Assembly (NCBI RefSeq): GCF_001685355.1
Contig: NZ_CP016438.1
Coordinates: forward strand, 8,742,001 to 8,806,000
Direction of reading: 5' to 3'
Source of the DNA: Streptomyces lincolnensis
GTDB taxonomy: Bacteria > Actinomycetota > Actinomycetes > Streptomycetales > Streptomycetaceae
Length of the DNA stretch: 64,000 nt
Positions 7,148 through 14,473 of this stretch are shown here, in pieces. A program made the position numbers and the translations under genes. Under the pieces are notes generated by a model. It was not told where the DNA came from and searched no databases. It saw nothing but the letters and a program-made list of their open reading frames with translations. Each line of letters starts with the position of its first letter. Position 1 is the stretch's first letter.

Positions 7148-8593
7148 ATGCCCCGCAAGTCCACCACCCGTCTCACCTTCGCGGTCCTGGCGACCGGTGC
7201 CGGCGTGTTCGCCATGCTCCAGTCGCTGATCGCGCCGGCCCTGCCGACCGTCCAGCACGCGCTGCACACCTCGCAGTCGACCGCGACCTGGGTGATGACG
7301 GCGTACCTCCTGTCCGCCTCGATCTTCACCCCGATCCTCGGCCGCGTCGGCGACCTGATCGGCAAGAAGCGCACCCTGGTCGCCGTCCTCGTCACGGTGG
7401 CCGTCGGCTGTCTGCTCGCCGCGCTCGCGCCGTCCATCGGCGTCCTCATCGTCGCCCGGGTCGTCCAGGGTGTCGGCGGAGCCCTGTTCCCGCTCTCCTT
7501 CGGCATCATCCGGGACGAGTTCGCCGCCTCCGAGGTGAGCGGCAGCATCAGCAACCTGTCCGCCGTGATCGCGGCCGGCGGTGGCGTCGGCATCGTCGCC
7601 GCCGGGCCCATCGTCACCGCGCTCGACTTCCGCTGGCTGTTCTGGATTCCGGTCGCCGTCGTCCTCGTCGCCACGCTGATCGCCGTACGCTACGTGCCCG
7701 AGTCGCCCAACCGGGCGCAGGGGCAGGTCAGTTGGCTCGGCGCGGTCCTGCTGTCGGCCTGGCTGGTCGCGCTGCTGCTGCCGCTCAGCCAGGCGGGCGT
7801 GTGGGGCTGGGGATCGGCCCGGGTGCTCGGCCTGTTCGCCGCGGCCGTGGTGCTGTTCGCGCTGTGGCTGTACGCCGAGGCGCGCTCCCGCACCCCGTTG
7901 ATCGACCTGCGGGTCATGCGGCTGCCCGCCGTGTGGACCACCAACACCGCCGCGTTCCTGTTCGGCGCCGGCATGTACGCGATCTGGTCCTTCCTGCCGG
8001 GCTTCGTCCAGACACCCTCGTCGGCCGGCTACGGCTTCGGCGCGAGCGTCACCGCCGCCGGGCTGCTCATGCTGCCGATGCTGGTCGCGATGTTCCTCTC
8101 CGGCGTGCTCAGCGGCCGTCTGGAGCCGCTCCTCGGTGCCAAGACCCTCCTGACGGCCGGTGCCGCGCTCGGCGCGCTGGCCTGCGGCTTCCTCGCGCTC
8201 TGGCACGACGAGCAGTGGCAGATCGCCCTCGTCGCGGGCCTGTTCGGCCTCGGTATCGGCCTCGCCTTCTCCTCCATGGCCAACCTGATCGTGGGCAGCG
8301 TCCCCGCCGACCAGACCGGCGCCGCCACCGGGATGAACGCCAACATCCGCACCATCGGCGGCTCCATCGGCGCGGCCGTCACCAGCGTCCTGGTCACCGG
8401 CCGGCTCCAGCCCTCGGGCCTGCCGTACGCCTCCGGCTACACCCACGGCTTCACCCTGCTCGCCGTCCTGTGCCTCGCCGCGGCCCTGGCCGCGCTGCTG
8501 GTCCCGGTCCGGCGCACCGGCGACCACGCTCGTGTGATGAGTGGGGCGGCCGGTGCGGAACAGCAGGCCGTGGCTCCCGGCGCGCGCGGCTGA
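7148..8593 (+). CDS. MFS multidrug exporter, DHA2 (14-helix) family
   Basis: This 481-residue, very hydrophobic protein has about 14 predicted membrane helices. It has the helix-1 segment LATGAGVFAMLQSLIAPALP, the WVMTAYLLSASIFTPILGRV block of helix 2, the loop GRVGDLIGKKRTLV, and the motif-C-like region VQGVGGALFPLSFGIIRDEF. It would export drug-like compounds across the cytoplasmic membrane in exchange for protons. The ATG at 7148 follows GGAGAGG. Expression is very probably set by the divergent TetR through the two operators upstream. Members close to this sequence are usually annotated only as MFS transporters; the substrate is unknown. Confidence 0.9.
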   Translation: MPRKSTTRLTFAVLATGAGVFAMLQSLIAPALPTVQHALHTSQSTATWVMTAYLLSASIFTPILGRVGDLIGKKRTLVAVLVTVAVGCLLAALAPSIGVLIVARVVQGVGGALFPLSFGIIRDEFAASEVSGSISNLSAVIAAGGGVGIVAAGPIVTALDFRWLFWIPVAVVLVATLIAVRYVPESPNRAQGQVSWLGAVLLSAWLVALLLPLSQAGVWGWGSARVLGLFAAAVVLFALWLYAEARSRTPLIDLRVMRLPAVWTTNTAAFLFGAGMYAIWSFLPGFVQTPSSAGYGFGASVTAAGLLMLPMLVAMFLSGVLSGRLEPLLGAKTLLTAGAALGALACGFLALWHDEQWQIALVAGLFGLGIGLAFSSMANLIVGSVPADQTGAATGMNANIRTIGGSIGAAVTSVLVTGRLQPSGLPYASGYTHGFTLLAVLCLAAALAALLVPVRRTGDHARVMSGAAGAEQQAVAPGARG

Positions 8594-8652
8594 CACACGC
8601 GCATGCGGTAGGGTTGATCCGCGCGCTCACACGGGCGACCGTGCGAGCGCAC

Positions 8653-8726
<74 letters not shown>

Positions 8727-8733
8727 CAGTGCG

Positions 8734-8771
8734 AAGGGTCTTCGCGGGTAAGCACCTGCGGGGGCCCTTTT
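8734..8771 (+). terminator. Intrinsic terminator after tRNA-Pro
   Basis: AAGGGTC (8734-8740) pairs with GGCCCTT (8763-8769), allowing G-U. Inside, CGCGGGT pairs with ACCTGCG, giving a long two-part hairpin that ends in TTTT. Confidence 0.7.
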
Positions 8772-8790
8772 CGTATGGGTCGTTTCGGAT

Positions 8791-8836
8791 CTTCGAGGTT
8801 GAGCATGCCCGTCTCTTCGAGGTTGAGCATGCCCGT
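8791..8836 (+). repeat. Tandem direct repeat, 22 bp with period 24
   Basis: CTTCGAGGTTGAGCATGCCC plus GT occurs at 8791-8812 and again, identically, at 8815-8836. It lies between the tRNA terminator and the decayed reductase fragment. The copies are perfect, suggesting a recent slippage or insertion scar; no coding role is seen. Confidence 0.75.
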
Positions 8837-8861
8837 CGCCGCACCCGCATGACCGGTGCGA

Positions 8862-9125
8862 CTACGCGTGACCGAGGGGCGCGTCGCTTCCGCCGTCTAT
8901 GAGGTTCGCCTGGGCTGTGCTGCCGTGGAAGTCATGGGAGCGCTGTGCGGTGCCGAGGCTGTTGACGTCGGTGCCGGTGTCGTAGCGGTCCTTGGTGGCC
9001 AGTACGACGCGGTCGGTGACGTCGCTGGGGCGGCGGGAGAACCAGCGGCCGATGATCTCTTCGCTGCTTTCACCGCCGTGGACGGTGGAGGTGTTGACCA
9101 GGTTGCCTTCCTTGTCGTTGTGCGA
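8862..9125 (-). pseudogene. Aldo-keto reductase fragment, N-terminal part
   Basis: One reverse frame encodes NTSTVHGGESSEEIIGRWF and RPSDVTDRVVLATKDRYDTG followed by TDVNSLG. This is the segment after the catalytic Tyr region in aldo-keto reductases (usually ADVYG..SEE.LGRWL...R..VVLATK...). Neither a start with the preceding beta-strand nor the remaining two thirds of a reductase is present; after TDVNSLG the sequence no longer resembles the family. It lies just downstream of the SMP-30-like gene on the same strand. Confidence 0.6.
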
Positions 9126-9142
9126 CTCACGCCGTGGTGGGG

Positions 9143-9988
9143 TCAGTGGTGCCGGGGATGCGCGGCGCCGAGGTTGATGGTTCCGCGCTGGAGTTTCGCG
9201 TCGTGGGGTGCGGTGAATCCGGTGTCGGAGCGGTCGTTGAGGAAGGAGAAGTCGTCGATGTCGGGGAGCTTGTCGGCGACGGTCTGGAGGGGGCCGGGGG
9301 CCTTGTGGGCGGTGACCGGGATCCTCAGCAGGGTGCCTTGGTTGAAGTTGCTCACCCGTACGGTGTCCTGGTGGAAGCGGACGCCGTTCACGCCCAGCTT
9401 CAGGGATGCCCTGGGGTCGGGTGCGAGCTCCGGGCCGGTCAGCCAGGCCGTCGCCGCACCGCCGGAGACGGGAACGGCCCACACCGTGCCGTTCAGGCTG
9501 TCGGCGGCGTAGAGGGTACGGCCGGCCGGGTCGATGGCCAGGCCGTTGGGCAGGCCGTCGGCGGGCAGGGCGGCCAGGCGCTGGGGGCGGCCGTGCGGGG
9601 GCAGTTTCCATACGCCGGCCCGGGAGCCGTCGTCGGAGTCCACGTTGTAGTAGACGGTGCCGTCGCCGCCGTGGGTGTTGCCGGTGATCTGGTCGCCCTG
9701 GTGCCCGACGACAAGGGTGGTGCGCTGCCCGGAAGGTGCGATGCGCACGAGCTTCGGCGGCTTGTTCGCGGGGACGCCCAGCATGGACACGGCGAGGGAG
9801 CCGTCCGGGTTGACGGTGACGTTTTCGGGTGAGTCGCCGGAGGCGAAGTCGAACGCGGCCGCGGTCCTCACCTGGGTGATGACCGGCTGCGTGCGGTCTC
9901 CTCCGATGGCGGCGGACGGGGACGGGGTCGAGACGAGAGCGGCCGCGAGAGCGGGGATCGCCGCGGCGTGAGTGAAGCGCATGCGCAT
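9143..9988 (-). CDS. Secreted SMP-30/NHL-type beta-propeller protein, C-terminally shortened
   Basis: The ATG at 9988 follows an AGGAAG ribosome site and opens a Sec signal peptide (MRMRFTHAAAIPALAAALVS, cut near SPSAA). Repeated propeller strands follow: SGDSPENVTVNPDGSLAVSM, GTVYYNVDSDD, LPNGLAIDPAGRTLYAADS and GVRFHQDTVRVSNFNQGTL. SMP-30-like proteins of this type bind Ca and often act as lactonases or serve as extracellular enzymes of unknown substrate. The end reads SFLNDRSD then directly TGFTAPHDAKLQRGTINLGA, which suggests that one propeller blade between these segments has been deleted. The 281-residue product may therefore be non-functional. It is flanked by two reductase fragments. 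Confidence 0.7.
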   Translation of the reverse strand: MRMRFTHAAAIPALAAALVSTPSPSAAIGGDRTQPVITQVRTAAAFDFASGDSPENVTVNPDGSLAVSMLGVPANKPPKLVRIAPSGQRTTLVVGHQGDQITGNTHGGDGTVYYNVDSDDGSRAGVWKLPPHGRPQRLAALPADGLPNGLAIDPAGRTLYAADSLNGTVWAVPVSGGAATAWLTGPELAPDPRASLKLGVNGVRFHQDTVRVSNFNQGTLLRIPVTAHKAPGPLQTVADKLPDIDDFSFLNDRSDTGFTAPHDAKLQRGTINLGAAHPRHH

Positions 9989-10081
9989 GGTGGTGCTTCC
10001 TGTGAAAGCGACTGATGGGAAACGGAGGGGGGCCACACGTTGTGGGGCCGGTCGGCGTCCCCGACCGGCCCCGGCGCGGCA

Positions 10082-10450
10082 TCAGGTGTCGAACCGCACT
10101 CCGCCGAGCCACGTGACCTTCTCGGGGTCGTGGTGGTCGAAGATGTGGCTGCGGCCGGTGTCCAGGCCGGCGATGCGTGTCATCTCGTCGTCGGTGAGCC
10201 GGAAGTCGAACACGTCGAGGTTTTCTGCCATGCGTGCGGGCCGCACCGACTTCGGGATCACGACGATCTCGCGCTGGATGAGCCGGCGAAGGGCGATCTG
10301 GGCGACGGACCTGTCGTGGGCGCGGGCGATGCCCGGCGAGCACGGGGTCGTCGAAGAAGCCCTGTCCGCCTTCGGCGAGCGGGCCCCAGGACTCGTGCTG
10401 GACGCCGTACTCACGCATCAGCTTCTGGTCGCCCACCACGCCGCCGGCGC
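10082..10450 (-). pseudogene. Aldo-keto reductase fragment, C-terminal part, frameshifted
   Basis: The reverse strand reads DQKLMREYGVQHESWGPLAE and GGQGFFDDPVLAG in one frame, then ARAHDRSVAQIALRRLIQRE to RFDT-stop in another, a good match to the last third of an aldo-keto reductase (NADP-binding IPKSVRPARMAENLDVFDF). The switch is a single extra C in the CCC run at 10332-10334. The N-terminal two thirds are missing. It is not simply the rest of the 8.9-kb fragment, because the two parts lie in reversed order around the SMP-30 gene. Confidence 0.75.
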
Positions 10451-10498
10451 CGGATCGGACGCGCGTCGCCAGGGGTGAGCCCCCTCATGACCCGGTGA

Positions 10499-11146
10499 CT
10501 ACGTGTCCCGGGGGCCGTAGTGATGCAGGAACATGTCGACGCCGCCCGTGATCAGACGGTCCGTCAGGTCCTCGTCGATGTGTGTTCCGTAGGAGCCGAA
10601 GACCATGTGGGGGAAGACGAGCAGGCCGTAGAACTGGATGATCGCCACCTGTAGGTCCGGGACCCGCAGCCGGCCCTGGTCGACGAGGGCGCGCAGGGCG
10701 CCGGCGACCGCGGGGTGATGGCTCTCCGCTCCGCGGTGTCGCCAGGCCTCGCCGAGTTCGGGGAAGCGGTGGAGTTCGGCGGCGACGAGGTTGCGCAGGG
10801 CGGTGACCTCGTCGTTGGTGCGGACGGCGTGGACCCAGACGCGGGCCGCCTCCACGAGGGCGGCCCGCAGGTCCTCGGCCTCGGCCAGGCCCTCCAGCGC
10901 GGCCGCCGACTCGCCGGCGAGCGGCTCGTCGAGCGCGCTGGTGATGACCGCCGTGAACAGGGCTTCCTTGCTGCCGAAGTGGTTGTAGACAGTCACCTTC
11001 GACACGCCCGCCTCGGCGGCGATGGTGTCCATCCCCACGCCGAAACCCTCCCGCAGGAACAGCTCGCGGGCGGCCCGCACGATGGCCCGCCGCTTGAGTT
11101 CCGCGCGGGGGCCGCTCGGGGGGCGCTTGACGTTGTCCACGCTCAT
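10499..11146 (-). CDS. TetR-family repressor (AcrR type) of the adjacent MFS exporter
   Basis: This 215-residue protein has the DNA-binding helices RAIVRAARELFLREGFGVGM then DTIAAEAGVSKVTVYNHFGS (about residues 22-62) and a C-terminal TetR_C-like domain ending in DRLITGGVDMFLHHYG, typical of repressors for multidrug pumps. It starts at ATG 11146 and diverges from an EmrB/QacA-type exporter. The perfect palindrome AACTGTACAGTT lies about 25 bp before its start and just before the exporter promoter, so it probably represses both genes. The inducer is unknown. Confidence 0.9.
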   Translation of the reverse strand: MSVDNVKRPPSGPRAELKRRAIVRAARELFLREGFGVGMDTIAAEAGVSKVTVYNHFGSKEALFTAVITSALDEPLAGESAAALEGLAEAEDLRAALVEAARVWVHAVRTNDEVTALRNLVAAELHRFPELGEAWRHRGAESHHPAVAGALRALVDQGRLRVPDLQVAIIQFYGLLVFPHMVFGSYGTHIDEDLTDRLITGGVDMFLHHYGPRDT

Positions 11147-11170
11147 GACCTCGACCTTAGCATCTACCTG

Positions 11171-11213
11171 AACTGTACAGTTGAGTTCATGTGAACTGAA
11201 CAGTATGGTTCAG
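11171..11213 (+). promoter_or_regulatory. Exporter promoter with palindromic TetR operators
   Basis: AACTGTACAGTT (11171-11182) is a perfect 12-bp palindrome. TTGAGT (11181-11186), 17 bp, then TATGGT (11204-11209) make a promoter for the exporter, with the palindrome abutting the -35 box. A second inverted repeat, CTGAAC (11196-11201) and GTTCAG (11208-11213), covers the -10 box. Confidence 0.75.
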
Positions 11214-11256
11214 ATGAAGATTCAGGTGATGCCCCACAGGTGAAGGAGTCCTCGTC

Positions 11257-12693
11257 ATGACCCACTCCGCGGCCGGTGCGCCGCACGCAGCCGAACACGA
11301 CCGTCACCCGCCCACCGACCCCCGCCGTTGGGCGGCCCTCGCGCTGATCTGTCTCGCCCAGTTCATGCTGATCCTCGACGTCACCGTCGTGAACGTCGCG
11401 TTGCCCGACATGGCGGCCGACCTCGACCTCGGCCGGGAGGCACTGACCTGGGTGGTCACCGCCTACACCCTCTGCTTCGGCGGACTGATGCTGCTCGGCG
11501 GCCGACTCGCCGACGCCCTCGGCGCCCGCCGCACCATGCTCGCCGGGCTGGCGCTCTTCACCGCCGCCTCGCTGGTCACGGGACTCGCCGGGAACGGCAC
11601 CACCCTGCTCGGCGGCCGGATCGGTCAGGGCGTCGGCGCGGCCCTGTTGTCCCCGGCGGCACTGTCCCTCGTCACGACGACCTTCCACGGCGCCGAACGC
11701 AACAAGGCGCTCGGCGTCTGGGCGGCGATCGGCGGCACCGGCTCCGCCGCCGGTGTGCTGCTCGGCGGTGTCCTGACCGACGGGCCCGGCTGGCAGTGGG
11801 TGTTCTACATCAACGTGCCGGTCGGACTGCTCCTGCTCGGCGCCCTGCCCGCCCTGGTGCCCGCCCGGCCTCCGCGGCCCGCACGGCTCGACGTCCCCGG
11901 CGCGCTGCTCGTCACCGCGGGCACCGCCGCCCTGATCTACGGACTGGTCGAGGCGGGCGACGTCGGCTGGGCGGACGCCTCGACCCTGCTGCCGCTGGCC
12001 GGCGCGGCGGTCGCCTACATGGTCTTCGCGGCGGTCGAACGGGCCACTTCGGCCCCGCTGATGGACCTGCGGATGTTCACCCGGCGGCCGGTGCTCGCGG
12101 GCGCGTTCCTGATGCTGGTCGCCACGGCCCTGCTGGTCGCGTTCTTCTTCCTCGGATCCGTCTATCTCCAGCACATCCGTGGATTCAGCCCGCTCAGGAC
12201 CGGGTTGGTGTTCCTCCCCGTCGCGGTGGCCACGGGGATCGGCGCCCACCTCGCGTCCCGGCTCGTCGGCCGAATCGGCAGCCGTCCCACGGCGGTCGCC
12301 GGCCTGGCCGTCACGGCCGCCGGGACCGTCCCGCTGACCCGGCTCACGGAGAGCGGCAGCGTGTACGCCGGGCTCCTGCCGGGCGTCGTGGTCGCCTCCC
12401 TCGGTATCGGCGCGGTCTTCGTCACCGCCACGACGACCGCCCTGGCCATGGTGGAACACCGGGAGGCGGGGGTCGCCTCGGGAGTCGTCAACACCTTCCA
12501 CGAGGTGGGTGGTTCGATCGGCGTCGCCGTCGCCTCGACCGTCGCGGCCTCCGGCTTCGAACGCGGCTCGGCGGACGGCTTCGCCGACGCCTTCACGGTG
12601 TGCGCGGTGGCGGCCGCGGCCGGAGCCGTCGTCGCTCTCGGTCTCGTACCGCGGGGCAAGCCGCAGTGGACCGGCGGCCCGCACGCCCACTGA
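11257..12693 (+). CDS. EmrB/QacA-type MFS drug exporter (DHA2)
   Basis: This 478-residue, 14-helix carrier has the DHA2 hallmarks FMLILDVTVVNVALPDMAAD in helix 1, WVVTAYTLCFGGLMLLGGRL in helix 2, the loop GRLADALGARRTM, and the antiporter motif GRIGQGVGAALLSPAALSLV. It would pump hydrophobic cations or antibiotics out in exchange for protons. The ATG at 11257 follows GAAGGAG. The divergent TetR and its palindromes explain the regulation. The cytoplasmic N-terminus is His/Pro-rich (HAAEHDRHPPTD), a common Streptomyces trait. The gene ends 165 bp before the nuo-like operon; GC-rich repeats (CACTGACACGCG twice) follow the stop, but no clear terminator is seen. Confidence 0.92.
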   Translation: MTHSAAGAPHAAEHDRHPPTDPRRWAALALICLAQFMLILDVTVVNVALPDMAADLDLGREALTWVVTAYTLCFGGLMLLGGRLADALGARRTMLAGLALFTAASLVTGLAGNGTTLLGGRIGQGVGAALLSPAALSLVTTTFHGAERNKALGVWAAIGGTGSAAGVLLGGVLTDGPGWQWVFYINVPVGLLLLGALPALVPARPPRPARLDVPGALLVTAGTAALIYGLVEAGDVGWADASTLLPLAGAAVAYMVFAAVERATSAPLMDLRMFTRRPVLAGAFLMLVATALLVAFFFLGSVYLQHIRGFSPLRTGLVFLPVAVATGIGAHLASRLVGRIGSRPTAVAGLAVTAAGTVPLTRLTESGSVYAGLLPGVVVASLGIGAVFVTATTTALAMVEHREAGVASGVVNTFHEVGGSIGVAVASTVAASGFERGSADGFADAFTVCAVAAAAGAVVALGLVPRGKPQWTGGPHAH

Positions 12694-12805
12694 CACGCGC
12701 ACTGACACGCGCACGAACCGGAACCGGCCGTCGGCGCGAGAACGACCGTGACCGCTCGCCGCACCCTCACGTGTTGCTCTTTTCCGGCGGAGACCACGTG
12801 TGATA

Positions 12806-12820
12806 TACCCCCAGGGGGTA
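12806..12820 (+). promoter_or_regulatory. CsoR/RcnR-type operator before the nuo-like operon
   Basis: TACCCCC-A-GGGGGTA is a perfect 7-bp inverted repeat with a one-base centre, preceded by TGATA. C-run/G-run palindromes flanked by TA are the known binding sites of CsoR-family repressors, which respond to copper in Streptomyces CsoR and to nickel, persulfide or formaldehyde in relatives. It ends 37 bp before the NuoA ATG and overlaps a GATATA -10-like element (12802-12807). It is the only regulatory element seen for the operon. Confidence 0.75.
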
Positions 12821-12857
12821 GCTGGTACGGGTCTGGTGTGCGGGGAGGTCGGACGGT

Positions 12858-13208
12858 ATGGACGCGTGGCAGCCGATGCTGGTCCTGCTCGGCGTGGTCG
12901 GCGCGGGTCTGGCCGCGCTGTACGGGCTGGGGCTGTGGCTGGCGGTCGTACGCACTCCCCTGGAAGCGGGGCCCTTCGCCGGGGGTCTGAAGCCGGGGGA
13001 GCACGCCGTGTCCCGGTTCCATGTGCGCTGGTACCCCGTCACCATGATCTTTCTGGCCTTCGACATGGAGATGCTCTTCATGTACCCGTGGGTCAAGGTC
13101 GTCTCGGAGGTGGGCACCACGGCCGTCGTGGAGATGTTCCTCTTCCTCGGCATCCTCTTCGCCGCGGTGGCCTACGCCTGGCGCGAGGGAGCGCTGAGGT
13201 GGACCTGA
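12858..13208 (+). CDS. nuoA: NADH-quinone oxidoreductase subunit A-like protein
   Basis: This 116-residue membrane protein has three predicted helices. The signature is RFHVRWYPVTMIFLAFDMEM followed by LFMYPW, the conserved NuoA block that contacts subunits H and J around the quinone cavity. The acidic residues of the D-E pair are kept, and the preceding LKPGEHAVSRF loop is the metastable loop region, here without the usual Cys. The ATG at 12858 follows GGGGAGG. It opens an eight-gene operon that contains no intact B, C, D, E, F, G or I. A complete nuo operon is expected elsewhere in the genome, which would make this the second copy (nuoA2). Confidence 0.88.
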   Translation: MDAWQPMLVLLGVVGAGLAALYGLGLWLAVVRTPLEAGPFAGGLKPGEHAVSRFHVRWYPVTMIFLAFDMEMLFMYPWVKVVSEVGTTAVVEMFLFLGILFAAVAYAWREGALRWT

Positions 13209-14473
13209 GGGCCCTTCTGCGGCGTACGGCGATGAACCGCCCGGCGGTCCTGGCGCTCGCCCTGCCCGGGGCGACGGAACTCCGGCCGGCGGTGGAGGCG
13301 GAGCTCCGCCGGCGGCAGTGGCCGGTGGTGGATGCTCCGGCCGCCGCGGATCTGCTGGTCGTGTGCGGCGTCCCGGCGGCGGAGGGCGCGGACTGGCTGG
13401 ACGACATCGAGCGGTCGATGCCTGCGCCTGCGGTGCGTGTCGTGGTGGGGGTGGGGGAGGGAGAGGCCCGGCAGATCGCACTCGCGCTCGACGCGGCGCG
13501 CCGGGAACTGATCGAGAGGGCGGTGGCTCCTCAACCGGCCGAGCATGCGGAGCACATGGAGCACATGGAGCACCAGGAGCACGTGGAGCCCATGGAGCAT
13601 GTGCACCACATGGATCACCAAGGCCACGACCACGATAGTCACATGGACCACATGGACCACGGCACGCACGCCATGGGTGACATCGCCGGCCTGCCCATGG
13701 CCGAACGGGCCGACGACCGGGACGGGTTGCGGCTTGATCGGCTGCACGTGCCGTTCGGTCCCGGCCTGAGCGACTGGCCGGCGGGGCTCATCCTCCGGTT
13801 CGCTCTGCAAGGAGACGTCGTCCAGGGCGTCGAGGTGGACCACCTCCCCGTACCCGCCGTTCAGCGCCCGCCCTTCTGGGACGAACCGTGGCTGCGGGCC
13901 GCGCACGGCGAGGAGGTCACCAGGGGCGACGCGGCCCGCCGACGCTGTGCCGCGCATCTGGACAGCGCGGGACGGCTGCTCGCCGTCGCCGGCTGGGACG
14001 ATGTCGCGGCGCGCTGCCGGCGGCTGCGGGACGAACTGCTGGCGGGAGCGACGCGTACGGAGGTCGTCGGCGAGCTGCGCAGGACGGTCCGCCGGGTCGG
14101 CCGGTCCCGGATCCTGCGCTGGTCGATCGCCGGGCTGGGGCGGTTGCCGGCGGACAGGGCACGGGCGGCAGGAGTGACCGGGCCGGCGCTGGCCGCGGAC
14201 GGGGACGCGTACGACCGGCTGCTGATGTGGCTGCGGGAGATCGAGCGCGGCCTCGAAGACCTCGACGACGTACGGCCGTTGGCGCCCGACGACCGGAGCG
14301 GTCCGCGCGGTCGGCTCGACGGACCGCGGTCGCCCTCGCAGGCGCTGCTCGACGTCCTCCCCGCTCTGCTGACCGGCGCGGAGTTCGCCGGTGCGCGGAT
14401 CATCGTGGCCAGCCTCGACCCCGACCTCGACGAACTCGCGCTCGCGCCCGCGACGGGATCGGCCCATGCCTGA
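13199..14473 (+). CDS. His/Met-rich protein with NuoD-like segment, in place of NuoB/C/D
   Basis: The protein is 424 residues from GTG 13199, which overlaps the nuoA stop by 10 bp; ATG 13232 is the alternative start. Residues 14-105 look like a Rossmann-type domain with DLLVVCGVPA, vaguely NuoB-like but without the tetracysteine cluster. Residues 115-158 are a metal-binding-looking tract with about 15 His and 7 Met in 45 residues (EHMEHMEHQEH, VHHMDHQGHDHDSHMDHMDH). Next comes VPFGPGLSDWPAGLILRFAL and QGDVVQGVEVDHL, which resembles the first strand region of NuoD/hydrogenase large subunits (HFGPQHPA.G.LRL.L..GE.V). The rest is helical and Arg-rich. No Fe-S, flavin or NADH motif is present. 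It is soluble and probably docks on the membrane arm (inference). Confidence 0.7.
   Translation: MDLRALLRRTAMNRPAVLALALPGATELRPAVEAELRRRQWPVVDAPAAADLLVVCGVPAAEGADWLDDIERSMPAPAVRVVVGVGEGEARQIALALDAARRELIERAVAPQPAEHAEHMEHMEHQEHVEPMEHVHHMDHQGHDHDSHMDHMDHGTHAMGDIAGLPMAERADDRDGLRLDRLHVPFGPGLSDWPAGLILRFALQGDVVQGVEVDHLPVPAVQRPPFWDEPWLRAAHGEEVTRGDAARRRCAAHLDSAGRLLAVAGWDDVAARCRRLRDELLAGATRTEVVGELRRTVRRVGRSRILRWSIAGLGRLPADRARAAGVTGPALAADGDAYDRLLMWLREIERGLEDLDDVRPLAPDDRSGPRGRLDGPRSPSQALLDVLPALLTGAEFAGARIIVASLDPDLDELALAPATGSAHA

Noticed and set aside
13535..13680. CRISPR-like or minisatellite repeat suspected from the repeated CACATGGA units
   Set aside because: Units are short and irregular and keep the codon frame of the His/Met-rich protein; there are no spacers.
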